Assembly (NCBI GenBank): GCA_963797175.1
Contig: CAWCOL010000009.1
Location: 930,001 to 994,000, forward strand
DNA length: 64,000 nt
Source: DATLLN01 sp963797175
GTDB lineage: Bacteria > Actinomycetota > Thermoleophilia > Gaiellales > JAICJC01
Direction of reading: 5' to 3'
Below are positions 15,709-23,973 of the stretch, piece by piece; position 1 is the stretch's first letter, and each line of letters starts with the position of its first letter. The notes beneath the pieces were generated by a model. It was given only the letters and a program-made list of their open reading frames with translations. It ran no database searches and was not told where the DNA came from. The translations under genes and the position numbers were made by a program.

Positions 15709-15906
15709 ATGCGCATCACCGACGGACAGCAGCAGCCCCACTCCACGGTCAATCTGGGACTGACCGAGCAGGAGGCGCTGGACCTGATCATCGCGCTCGG
15801 GGACATCGTGGAGGCCGAGCCCGGCTGGCACGTCCACATCAGCGGCGAGTCGTCCGCGCACGAGATCACGATCTACCGCGAGGACGACGAGACCGCCGGC
15901 TTCTGA
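15709..15906 (+). CDS. small acidic protein of unknown function
   Basis: 65 residues: MRITDGQQQPHSTVNLG, then LTEQEALDLIIALGDIVEAE and GWHVHISGESSAHEITIYREDD. The predicted order is a strand, a helix and two strands. The sequence is acidic and soluble, with no cysteines or signal peptide. It sits 26 bases after the cysteine-rich small protein on the same strand and may share its message. No clear Shine-Dalgarno sequence is visible. Function not recognised. Confidence 0.6.
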   Translation: MRITDGQQQPHSTVNLGLTEQEALDLIIALGDIVEAEPGWHVHISGESSAHEITIYREDDETAGF

Positions 15907-15924
15907 GATCCCGGGGCGCCGGAA

Positions 15925-17028
15925 CTAGACGGTCGCCGGGGCGGGCGCCTCGGCAAGCAGCGCGCCCAGCCGGGCAACGCCCTCGCCGATCTGCTCGACC
16001 GACACGGCGCTGAACGCGAGCCGCAGCGAGCTGCCGCCGCCGCCCGCGCAGCGGAAGTCGGCGCCCTTGACGTAGGGGACGCCGCGCTCGGTCGCGACCG
16101 CCAGCAGTGCGCCCGTGTCCACCGACTCGGGCAGGTCGACCCAGTAGAAGTACCCGCCCCGCGGGGTCGTCCAGCGGGCGCCGTCGGGGAAGTGCTCGCG
16201 CAGCCCCGCCTCCATCGCGTCGCGCCGCTCGCGCAGCGCCGCGGTGGCCAGCTCGACGTTCGGCTCGAAGCGCCCGGCCCGGCAGTACGCGTTCAGCGTC
16301 GCCTCGGCGAAGGAGTTGGGCCCGATCGTCGTGTTCTCGGAGATCTTCGCCAGCGGCCCGGCCAGCCGCTCGGGCAGCACCAGGTAGCCGGTGCGCAGGC
16401 CCGGCGCCACCGTCTTGGTGAACGACGAGCTGTAGATCACGTTGTCGCCGCCGTCGAGCTCGTGCAGCGAGGGCTCGGCGTCGCCCTCGAACCGCAGCAG
16501 CCCGTAGGGGTCGTCCTCGAACAGCAGCACGCCGGCAGCCCGGCACAGCTCGACCAGCCGCTGCCGGCCCTCGGCGGGCAGGGTGACACCGGCCGGGTTC
16601 TGGTAGGTGGGGATGCTGTACACCAGCTTCGGCACCGGGCCGCTGCCGAGCGCCCGCTCAAGCGCGTCCACATCCATGCCCTCCGCCGTCAGCGGGACGC
16701 CCTCGACCTCGGCGCCGAACGTGCGCAGCGAGATCAGCGTGCGGTCATACGTCGGATCCTCGACCAGCGCACGGCCGCCCGAGCCCAGGAAGAGCTGTTG
16801 GGCGAGAAAGGCGACGCCCTGCAGCGAGCCGTTCGTCAGCAGCACGCGCTCGGGCGCCACTCCGTGCCGCTCGCCGATCCACTCGCGCAGCGGCCGGTAG
16901 CCGCCGGGCGCGTACGACAGAGCGCCCGCGGGGTCCTGCTCCAGCGCCGCCGCGGCCGCCACGCGCAGGTCGTCCACCGGCAGCATCGATGCCGCCGGGA
17001 CGCCGCGCGTGAACGGGATCGTGGTCAC
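15925..17028 (-). CDS. PLP-dependent class I/II aminotransferase
   Basis: 367 residues of fold-type I aminotransferase without an N-terminal regulator domain. Landmarks are LSYAPGGYRPLREWI, LLTNGSLQGV, YSIPTYQNPAGVTL, LFEDDPYGLLRFEG (PLP aspartate), SSSFTKTVAPGLRTGYL (Schiff-base lysine) and the C-terminal arginine in SSLRLAFS. It resembles the 2-aminoadipate/MocR-like aminotransferase group, which acts on aromatic, branched or alpha-aminoadipate substrates; the substrate here is open. The GTG start is ten bases from the sucD stop, so it is at the end of the sucCD transcript. Confidence 0.88.
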   Translation of the reverse strand: MTTIPFTRGVPAASMLPVDDLRVAAAAALEQDPAGALSYAPGGYRPLREWIGERHGVAPERVLLTNGSLQGVAFLAQQLFLGSGGRALVEDPTYDRTLISLRTFGAEVEGVPLTAEGMDVDALERALGSGPVPKLVYSIPTYQNPAGVTLPAEGRQRLVELCRAAGVLLFEDDPYGLLRFEGDAEPSLHELDGGDNVIYSSSFTKTVAPGLRTGYLVLPERLAGPLAKISENTTIGPNSFAEATLNAYCRAGRFEPNVELATAALRERRDAMEAGLREHFPDGARWTTPRGGYFYWVDLPESVDTGALLAVATERGVPYVKGADFRCAGGGGSSLRLAFSAVSVEQIGEGVARLGALLAEAPAPATV

Positions 17029-17037
17029 GCGAGCAGG

Positions 17038-17907
17038 TTAGCCAACCAGCTCGACGGCAAGCGCAGCCGCCTCGGTGGGGCTGGAGCCGACCCGGACGCC
17101 GCGCGCCTCGAGCGCCTCCTTCTTGCCCTGGGCGGTGCCGGACGAGCCGGAGATGATCGCCCCGGCGTGCCCCATCGTCTTGCCCGGCGGCGCCTGGAAG
17201 CCGGCGATGTAAGCGACCACGGGCTTGGTCATGTGCTCCTGGATGAACGCGCCCGCCTTCTCCTCCTCGTCGCCGCCGATCTCCCCCACCATCACCACCA
17301 TGTCGGTATCCGGGTCGTCCTGGAAGCGGGTCAGCACGTCGATGAACGAGCTGCCCACGATCGGGTCGCCGCCGATGCCGACGATGGTCGAGTTGCCCAG
17401 GCCGCTGTCCGCCAGTTCCTTGCCGATCTGGTAGGTGAGCGTGCCCGAGCGCGAGACCAGGCCGATCCGGCCGCGGCTGAACACCTGCGCGGGGATGATG
17501 CCCACGTTGGCAATGTCCGGCGAGAGCGCACCCGGGCAGTTCGGCCCGAGCAGCGTGATGCCGAGCGGCCGCAGGTAGTTGTAGATGCGCAGCATCTCGT
17601 GGGCGGGGATGCCCTCGGTGATGCAGACGATGGTCGTGATGCCGGCGTCCGCGGCCTCGTAGATCGCGTCGGCGGCGAAGCGCGGCGGCACGAACACCAT
17701 CGCCGTGTTCGCGGCCTGGTCGGCGACGGCGTCCGCGACCGTGTCGAACACGGGGACACCGTCGACGTCCTGCCCGCCCTTGCCCGGCGTCACGCCGGCC
17801 ACCACGGCGGTGCCGTAGTCGCGGTTGCGCAGCGCGTGGAACCTGCCCTCGCGGCCGGTGATGCCCTGCACCACGAGCCGCGTCTCGACTGTCACCAGGA
17901 TCGCCAT
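17038..17907 (-). CDS. sucD: succinyl-CoA synthetase alpha subunit
   Basis: 289 residues. The CoA-binding Rossmann domain opens with TRLVVQGITGREGRFHA. ITEGIPAHEM, GPNCPGALSP and VSRSGTLTYQIG are family signatures, and GKTMGHAGAIISG contains the phosphohistidine. With SucC it interconverts succinyl-CoA and succinate with substrate-level phosphorylation. The ATG follows the sucC TGA by four bases. Confidence 0.96.
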   Translation of the reverse strand: MAILVTVETRLVVQGITGREGRFHALRNRDYGTAVVAGVTPGKGGQDVDGVPVFDTVADAVADQAANTAMVFVPPRFAADAIYEAADAGITTIVCITEGIPAHEMLRIYNYLRPLGITLLGPNCPGALSPDIANVGIIPAQVFSRGRIGLVSRSGTLTYQIGKELADSGLGNSTIVGIGGDPIVGSSFIDVLTRFQDDPDTDMVVMVGEIGGDEEEKAGAFIQEHMTKPVVAYIAGFQAPPGKTMGHAGAIISGSSGTAQGKKEALEARGVRVGSSPTEAAALAVELVG

Positions 17908-17911
17908 CTGA

Positions 17912-19060
17912 TCACCCCGCCCTTCCGGCCAGCTCGACGACGCGCGCGGCGGCGCCCAGCATCGTCTGCTCGACGTGGACGTCCGGCGGCGCGGCGTCGG
18001 CCAGGATCTGCCGGCCCTCGACGTCGTTGGTGCCGTCCAGCCGCACGACCAGCGGCACCGCCACCTGGAGTCGATCGAGCGCCGCGAGCACGCCGCGGGC
18101 GACCTCGTCGCACCGGGTGATGCCGCCGAACACGTTGAACAGCACCGCCCGCACCTTGGTGTCGGAGAGCAGCACCTCCATCGCGGTCACGATCTCGTCC
18201 GCCTGGGCGCCGCCGCCGACGTCGAGGAAGTTCGCCGGCCGGCCGCCGGCCAGCGCGACCACGTCCAGCGTGGACATGACCAGCCCGGCGCCGTTGCCGA
18301 GGATGCCGATGTCGCCGTCCAGCTTGACGTAGTTGACGCCCCGCTCGCGCGCCATCTGCTCCTGCGGGTCGGCTGCCTCGACGTCGCGCATGGCGGCGAT
18401 GTCTGGATGGCGGAACAGCGCGTTGTCGTCCACCGTGTACTTCGCGTCGAGGGCGCGGACGATGCCGTCGGGCGTGACGATCAGCGGGTTGATCTCGACC
18501 AGCATCGCGTCCGTCTCGATGAAGGCGCGGTACGCGCGCTCCATGATCTGCGCCACCTGCGCCGTCTCCTCGGCCGGGATCCCGGCCGCGAAGCAGAGGC
18601 GCCGCGCGTGGAAGGGCAGGAAGCCGGTCAGCGGGTCGACGTGCAGGCGGGCGAGCGCGTCGGGATTCGTCGCCGCGACCTCCTCGATGTCCACGCCGCC
18701 CTCGGTGGTGAGCATGAACAGCGGCCGCTTGGCCCCGCGGTCGAACGTGATCGAGAAGTAGTACTCGCGGGCGATGTCGGACGCCGTCTCGATCCAGACC
18801 CGGCGCACGGTGTGGCCGCGGATGTCCATGCCCAGGATCTCGCCGGCGCGTGCGGCCGCCTCATCGGGATCGGTCGCGAGCTTGATGCCGCCGGCCTTGC
18901 CGCGGCCGCCGACCAGCACCTGGGCCTTGACCACCACCGCGGAGCCGATCTCCTCGGCAGCCCGCCGAGCCTCGTCGGCCGTCGTGGCAACGGCGCCGTC
19001 GGACACGGGGATGCCGAAGCGCGCGAACAGCTGCTTGCCCTGGTACTCGTAGAGATCCAC
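17912..19060 (-). CDS. sucC: succinyl-CoA synthetase beta subunit
   Basis: 382 residues with an N-terminal ATP-grasp domain (LYEYQGKQLFARFGIPV, VVKAQVLVGGRGKAGGIKL, EINPLIVTPDG) and a C-terminal CoA-ligase domain (NFLDVGGGAQ, FNVFGGITRCDEVARG). GTG 19060 is chosen because AGGAGG lies four to five bases upstream and the family's MDLYEYQ start follows. The longer open frame upstream has no family similarity. It heads the sucC-sucD-aminotransferase unit on the minus strand. Confidence 0.96.
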   Translation of the reverse strand: MDLYEYQGKQLFARFGIPVSDGAVATTADEARRAAEEIGSAVVVKAQVLVGGRGKAGGIKLATDPDEAAARAGEILGMDIRGHTVRRVWIETASDIAREYYFSITFDRGAKRPLFMLTTEGGVDIEEVAATNPDALARLHVDPLTGFLPFHARRLCFAAGIPAEETAQVAQIMERAYRAFIETDAMLVEINPLIVTPDGIVRALDAKYTVDDNALFRHPDIAAMRDVEAADPQEQMARERGVNYVKLDGDIGILGNGAGLVMSTLDVVALAGGRPANFLDVGGGAQADEIVTAMEVLLSDTKVRAVLFNVFGGITRCDEVARGVLAALDRLQVAVPLVVRLDGTNDVEGRQILADAAPPDVHVEQTMLGAAARVVELAGRAG

Positions 19061-19237
19061 CCTGCCTCCTGCGACGTGGCCAGCCGCGAGTGTACCGCCG
19101 GCCGCGCCGCGGCCGGTGCGGTGTGCTCCCTTACAAAGACCTAACGGATTCGCGGAGTTTTCCGTACAGATCACATGGACAATCGCTTCCGGACGCTGCG
19201 ATCGAACGTGCCCACACCTCGCAGCTACCTGCCTCCT

Positions 19238-19273
19238 CCGACGGCCCGCAACTTGCGGGTCGTCGGTCTTTCT
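19238..19273 (+). terminator. hairpin with T-rich tail reading rightwards
   Basis: A 12-bp stem (19238-19249 with 19255-19266, one G-T wobble, five-base loop) is followed by TCTTTCT. On the plus strand this resembles an intrinsic terminator, yet both flanking genes (sucC and the HMA protein) are on the minus strand. The rest of the 211-bp gap (19061-19271) holds no gene I can support. Confidence 0.45.
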
Positions 19274-19502
19274 AGGGACGGATCGCGACGAGGGCGCCGG
19301 TGCAGGTGAAGCCCGCCGCCTCGACCGCGGCGCGCAGCGCGTCCGGATCGACCCGGCCTGCGTCATACTCCAACTCGACCTCGTCGCCGATGTGCTCGGC
19401 GGTCGCCCGGCTGACGCCGGGCACGGCCTCGAGCGCCTCCTGCACGCGCTGCTCGCAGCCGCCGCAGTGCATGCCGCGGACGCAGAGCAGAGCGAGGGTC
19501 AC
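19272..19502 (-). CDS. heavy-metal-associated (CopZ-like) protein
   Basis: 76 residues, a single HMA ferredoxin-like domain. RGMHCGGCEQRV supplies the CxxC metal site near residue 12, followed by EALEAVPGVSRATAEHIGDEVELEYDAG, the usual second and third elements. Such proteins bind copper(I) or another soft metal and act as chaperones. The GTG start overlaps the cytochrome c stop (GTGA), so the two genes are coupled; delivery of copper to a respiratory component is a possible reason, by inference. Confidence 0.85.
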   Translation of the reverse strand: MTLALLCVRGMHCGGCEQRVQEALEAVPGVSRATAEHIGDEVELEYDAGRVDPDALRAAVEAAGFTCTGALVAIRP

Positions 19503-19927
19503 GGCGACGAGGAGGGCAGCGCGTCCGGGTTCGCGGCGGTCGCGGCGACGAACGCGGCCACGTCCTTGGCGTCCTGGCCGGTGACGAGGTTCGCGGGCAT
19601 GGCGACCGGATGGGCGTAGGGCGAGCCGAGCGAGATCTGCTCGCGCACCACCGCCTCGAAGGAGGTGCGGTCCCAGCCCTCCTCGGCGGGCTCGCGGTAG
19701 GCGGCGTCAAGATCCGGGCCGATCGTGCCCTTCGTGCCCGCGGCCGCCAGGGTGTGGCAGCCGCCGCAGCTGGCCTTGAAGAGCGTCTGGCCGTTGGAGA
19801 GGTCGGCGCTGCCGGGAGGGCTCACCCCCGTGTCGGTGCCGCACGAGCTGGCCAGCCCGACGACGAACGCGACGATGACCACCATCAGCCCTCGCTTCAC
19901 GGGCGGGAACATTACCAGCCGGATCAC
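19499..19927 (-). CDS. cytochrome c lipoprotein
   Basis: 142 residues from GTG 19927, which overlaps the PfkB stop (GTGA) and has GAGGA eight bases upstream. A signal peptide, KRGLMVVIVAFVVGLASSC, ends in a lipobox-like ASSC. The mature part has one heme c site, FKASCGGCHTLA, a class I cytochrome c motif, and a later Met in PVAMPANLV suitable as the sixth ligand. It is probably an electron carrier tethered to the outer face of the membrane. Confidence 0.85.
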   Translation of the reverse strand: MIRLVMFPPVKRGLMVVIVAFVVGLASSCGTDTGVSPPGSADLSNGQTLFKASCGGCHTLAAAGTKGTIGPDLDAAYREPAEEGWDRTSFEAVVREQISLGSPYAHPVAMPANLVTGQDAKDVAAFVAATAANPDALPSSSP

Positions 19928-20705
19928 CGGTCGGGTCCTCGGTACGCGCCCCGCCAGGTGACCGCCTCGGCCGCCCGCTCGGCGGCGAACGCGAGCGCGC
20001 GTTCGAGCGGCCAGCGCGACGCGAGGCCGAAGGTGACGCCCGCGACGAACGTGTCCCCGGCACCGTAGGTGTCCACCACCGGGCCGGGGGCTCGACCGGC
20101 GCATAGCCGGTACCGCCCCGCGCCCCGTCGGTGATGATCACGTGGCGCGGCTTCCGGGCCAGGCGGCCGAGGTCGAACTGCTCGCCGGGGTCGGTGCGGC
20201 TGCCGATCAGGGCGTCCACCTCGACGCCGCTGGCGACCAGGCTCTCGAACCGCCGCGCGGTGACGACGAGCGCGGGAGCCGCGCGCGCCAGCTCCAGCGT
20301 GCGCGGGTCGAGGCCGGAGAAGTAGACGCCGTCCTGGTCGGCGAGCTCCTCCCAGGGCAGCGGGTCGTCCGCGTCCGGGTGCATGTTCTCGCCGACGACG
20401 ATGATCGTGCGCTCGCCGCTGGGGTCCTGCATCGTCACCGCGCGGGTCTGCGGCCGCGGCCGCTCCGCCGCCAGCACGCGGATGCCCAGCCGGGTGAGGA
20501 TCGGCACGGACAGCCCGTCGCTGCCGACGGCGGTGAAGAACGTGACCTCCGCGCCCATCCGCACCAGCGCAGCCGCCGAGACCGCGCCGCCGCCCGCCGG
20601 CTCGTCCAGCGGGTCGGTCAGCTGCACGATCTGCCCGGCCGCCGGGATGAACGGCGCCCGGGCATGCGTCACCCACTCGATGTGGCCGATGACGGCGATC
20701 CGCAT
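19924..20705 (-). pseudogene. PfkB-family sugar kinase, frameshifted as written
   Basis: The N-terminal two thirds (MRIAVIGHIEWVTHARAPF, GGGAVSAAALVRMGAEVTFF, the VIITDGARGG region) is in one frame. The C-terminal catalytic segment VVDTYGAGDTFVAGVTFGLA is in another. The break maps to a GGGGG run at 20086-20090 (plus strand); one extra base there would join both parts into a normal PfkB kinase of about 260 residues with the GAGD catalytic base. This may be a real mutation or a homopolymer sequencing error. Upstream, the frame is continuous with the dehydrogenase gene without any stop codon. Confidence 0.75.
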
Positions 20706-21779
20706 GGCCCGACCGGCGGCTACGGGCACGTAGACGATCTTGCCCTGCACCTTCAGCTCCTCCATCAGCTGCTGGCCGCGCGGCACCTCACTGAGCGACA
20801 TGACGGTGTCGATCACCGGCTTGATGTGGCCCGCCTCGACGGCGCTCAGCGCTGCCGAGAGCTCCGCCTTGTTCGAGAGGTGGCTGCCCATCAGGTTCTG
20901 CTGCTTGTTCCACAGGAACCGCAGGTCGGTGACCGCCTCGAACCCGGTCGAGGCGCCGCAGACGACGATCCGCCCGCCCCAGCGCAGCGCCGCCATCGAG
21001 GCCGGCCACGTGTCCTGGCCGGAGTGCTCGAAGACCACGTCCGCGCCTGCCTTGCCGGTGATCGCCTTCACCTCGGCGACGACGTCCTGGCTCTTGCGGT
21101 CGATCACGTTGACGGCGCCCAGCTCCTCGGCCTTGGCGACCTTCTCGGCGCCGCCCACGACCGGGATCGGGTTCGCGCCGAACATGCGGCAGATCTGGAT
21201 CGCCATCGTGCCCAGCCCGCCGACGCCGCCCCAGATGAGGACGTGCTCGCCGGGCTGGATCCGCGCCCGCGAGACCAGCATCCGCCACGCCGTCTCCAGC
21301 ACCAGCGGCATCGAGGCCGCCTCCTCGAACGTCAGGTTCGACGGCTTCGGCAGCACGTTCACCGCCGGCATGGTCACGTACTCGGAGTGGCCGCCGTCGT
21401 TGGGCCCGCTCTGGAAGCCCCAGATCCGGAACTGCCGGCAGAAGAACTCCCGGCCGGTCACGCACATGTCGCAGATCCGGCAGGACAGCCCGGGGTGGAC
21501 GACGACCTCGTCGCCGGGGGAGATCGGGGCCGAGCCGAAGCCGGTCCCCGACACCGCCGACCCGACCGCCGCGACGACGCCGGACACGTCCGAGCCGGAC
21601 ACGTGCGGCATGATCACCTTCATGCCGGGCATGCCGCGGCGCGCCCAGATGTCGTTGAAGTTGGCGCCGGCCGCCCGCACCTCGATCAGCACCTCGTGCG
21701 GCTGCGGCTCAGGGTCGGGGATGTCGGTGTAGGAGAGGACGTCCGTCCCGCCGTGCTCCTCGAAGACGACTGCTTTCAT
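20706..21779 (-). CDS. zinc-type alcohol dehydrogenase/quinone-oxidoreductase-like enzyme
   Basis: About 358 residues. A GroES-like domain opens with MKAVVFEEHGGTDVL and has the structural zinc motif CRICDMCVTGREFFC (C-x2-C-x2-C-x7-C). The Rossmann domain contains LIWGGVGGLGTMAIQICRM. The usual catalytic-zinc cysteine position reads PHVSGSDVSG, so catalytic zinc binding is doubtful. This subgroup includes crotonyl-CoA reductase-like and NADPH:quinone reductase-like enzymes. The ATG overlaps the aminotransferase stop (ATGA). As written there is no stop before the PfkB start; the frame runs on to 19707. Removing one C from GTGCCCGTAG would end the protein at KIVYVP. Confidence 0.8.
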
Positions 21780-23146
21780 GCGGAGAGCGCCTTTCCCAGG
21801 TAGTCGAAGTTGTCCACGTAGCGGCGGACGTCCTCCTCGCTGTGCTGCACGGAGAGCGTCCAGTTCTCGCTCTTGCCCCACGGCGCCATGAACACGCCGC
21901 GGTTGAACTGCACCAGCCAGTTGACGTACGCCAGCTCGTCCGAGACCTCGAGGTACTCGCGGTAGTTGCGCACCCGCTCGCCCCGGTAGGTGACCGAGCC
22001 GCGGGCGGACAGCACCGTCGTGTAGGCGGCGATGCCGGCGCGCTCGATCACGCCCTCGCACCCCTCGCGCATGATCTCGCCCAGCCGGTCGAACTCGTCG
22101 TAGGCGTCCGGCGTGAGGATCTCGGTCAGCGTCACCAGCATCGACGCCATCGTCAGCGGGTTGCCGTTGAAGGTGCCGACCTGGTCGATCTTGCCCTCGG
22201 CGATCCAGCCCATGACCTCCTCGGAGCCGCCGATGGCACCGCAGGGGAGGCCGCCGCCGACCGACTTGGCCAGGCAGAGCACGTCCGGTGTGACGCCGAA
22301 GCGCCTGGTCGCGCCGCCGTGGTCGATGGTCGCGCCGGTCTTGACCTCGTCGAAGGCGAGCAGCGCGCCGTGCGCGTGCAGCAGCGCGCGGACGCCGTCC
22401 AGGTAGCCGTCGTCGGGCGTGACGATGCCGGCATTCATCATGCAGGGCTCGACGATCATCCCGGCAACCCGGCCGCGGAACCGCTCGAGTGTCCGCTCCA
22501 GTGCGTCCAGGTCGTTGAACGGGACGACGCGCGTCAGCTTGACGTAGTCGTCGGGCAGGCCCAGCGTCTGGGGAACGGATACGGGATCGTCGTACGAGCC
22601 GATCTTGTCGCCCGGCGGGGCGACGGACACCATCAGCGCGTCGTGGTGGCCGTGGTAGCTGCCCTCGATCTTGAACACGACGTCGCGGCCGGTGTAGGCC
22701 CGCATCAGCCGGACGGCATCGAGGGTCTCCTCGGTGCCGGAGTTGCCGAAGCGCCACAGGGGCAGGCCGAACCGCTGCTGGAGATGCTCCGCGACGGCGA
22801 TCGACTCCTCGGTGGGCTGGGCGAAGTGGGTTCCCCGGCGGACGCGCTGCGAGACGATCTCGGCGATCTTCGGGTGCGCGTGGCCGACGGCGACGGCGCC
22901 GTAGCCGTTGTGCAGGTCGACGTACTCGTTGCCGTCCACGTCCACGACCTTCGAGCCCTTGCCCTCGACCAGGTAGATCGGGTGGGGGTCGGTGGCCTGC
23001 CAGCTGGAGGCGACGCCGCCGGCCAGCGAGCGGCGCGCGCGCTCGGTCATCTCGCGCGACTTGACGTGGCGGTCGTTGAAGACCGCCTCCTCCGTCTCGA
23101 TCAGCTTCGCCAACCGGGTCGGGTCGATCGTCCTCGTGGTGGCCAT
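21776..23146 (-). CDS. class III aminotransferase (GSA-aminomutase-like)
   Basis: 456 residues. VVDVDGNEYVDLHNGYGAVAVGHAHP is split by positions typical of the family. Further landmarks are FGNSGTEETLDAVRLMRAYTG, GSYHGHHDALM, LLAFDEVKTG (PLP aspartate), VLCLAKSVGGGLP (Schiff-base lysine) and VGTFNGNPLTMA. It resembles glutamate-1-semialdehyde aminomutase in layout, but the operon has no heme genes and DEVKTG differs from the usual DEVMTG or DEVQTG. A catabolic transaminase acting on an omega- or beta-amino substrate is more likely. ATG 23146 overlaps the preceding stop (TGATG) with GGAGGAG upstream. Confidence 0.85.
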   Translation of the reverse strand: MATTRTIDPTRLAKLIETEEAVFNDRHVKSREMTERARRSLAGGVASSWQATDPHPIYLVEGKGSKVVDVDGNEYVDLHNGYGAVAVGHAHPKIAEIVSQRVRRGTHFAQPTEESIAVAEHLQQRFGLPLWRFGNSGTEETLDAVRLMRAYTGRDVVFKIEGSYHGHHDALMVSVAPPGDKIGSYDDPVSVPQTLGLPDDYVKLTRVVPFNDLDALERTLERFRGRVAGMIVEPCMMNAGIVTPDDGYLDGVRALLHAHGALLAFDEVKTGATIDHGGATRRFGVTPDVLCLAKSVGGGLPCGAIGGSEEVMGWIAEGKIDQVGTFNGNPLTMASMLVTLTEILTPDAYDEFDRLGEIMREGCEGVIERAGIAAYTTVLSARGSVTYRGERVRNYREYLEVSDELAYVNWLVQFNRGVFMAPWGKSENWTLSVQHSEEDVRRYVDNFDYLGKALSA

Positions 23147-23973
23147 CAGCTCACTCCTCCCAGTACCTCGCCGTAGCGGCCGTCTCGCCAAGCGAGCGCC
23201 GCCTTCAGACCCTGCGATCGCACGATCTCCATGAACTCGCGCTGCTCGGGCGCGTCGGCCGCGTTCAGCATCGAGGAGAGATCGAGGTTCATATTGACAG
23301 CTTCGCGCAGCCCCATGGCCTCGAAGGCCCGGACGAGCGCGATCTTCGTCAGCCGCAGCACGGGCAGCGGCGTCGGCGCGATCTTGCGGACGAGGTCCTC
23401 GACCTCGGCCTCGACCCGCTCGTCGGGCACCACCCGGTTGATCATCCCGGCGCGCTCGGCGGCGTGGGCGTCGATCATGTCGCCGGTGAAGAGCAGCTCA
23501 TTCGTCTTCTTCTGGCCCAGGATGAACGGCATCAGCAGCGTCACCGGGCCCGAGCCGTACCGGATCTCGGGCTCGCCGAAGCGCCCGCTCTCGCCGCTGA
23601 CGATCATGTCGCAGGCCATCGCCAGCTCGCAGCCGCCGGCCAGGCAGTAGCCGCGCACGGCGGCGATGGTCGGCTTGGGCAGCGACCACAGCCGCATGGT
23701 GGCGTCGATGTCGGTGCCCAGCACGCCGTGCCACTCGTGGGCCGGGATGTCCGAGTGGGCGGCCTCGGCGCTGAGGTCGTAGCCGGCCGAGAAGGCCCGC
23801 TCGCCGGCGCCGGCCAGCACCACCACCTTGACCTCGTCGTCCGCGACCGCACGGTCGAAGGCGGCGTTCAGGCCGTCCAGCACCGCCCCGTTCAGGGCGT
23901 TCAGCTTCTCCGGCCGATTGAGCGTGATCCAGGCCGACGGCCCGCGGGTCTCGTAGAGGACCGGGTCGCTCAT
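23146..23973 (-). CDS. enoyl-CoA hydratase/isomerase-family protein
   Basis: 275 residues of crotonase fold. WITLNRPEKLNALN opens it and AFSAGYDLS is the first oxyanion-hole segment. VRGYCLAGGCELAMACD has the second oxyanion hole and first catalytic glutamate, and FGEPEIRYG has the second glutamate region. It probably hydrates or isomerises a short enoyl-CoA in the surrounding catabolic pathway. It overlaps its neighbours on both sides (ATGA upstream, TGATG downstream), so it is within a tightly coupled operon. Confidence 0.88.
   Translation of the reverse strand: MSDPVLYETRGPSAWITLNRPEKLNALNGAVLDGLNAAFDRAVADDEVKVVVLAGAGERAFSAGYDLSAEAAHSDIPAHEWHGVLGTDIDATMRLWSLPKPTIAAVRGYCLAGGCELAMACDMIVSGESGRFGEPEIRYGSGPVTLLMPFILGQKKTNELLFTGDMIDAHAAERAGMINRVVPDERVEAEVEDLVRKIAPTPLPVLRLTKIALVRAFEAMGLREAVNMNLDLSSMLNAADAPEQREFMEIVRSQGLKAALAWRDGRYGEVLGGVS

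Noticed and set aside
21776..23146. hemL (glutamate-1-semialdehyde aminomutase)
   Set aside because: The fold matches, but the operon is catabolic, no other heme gene is present, and DEVKTG differs from the hemL active-site segment.
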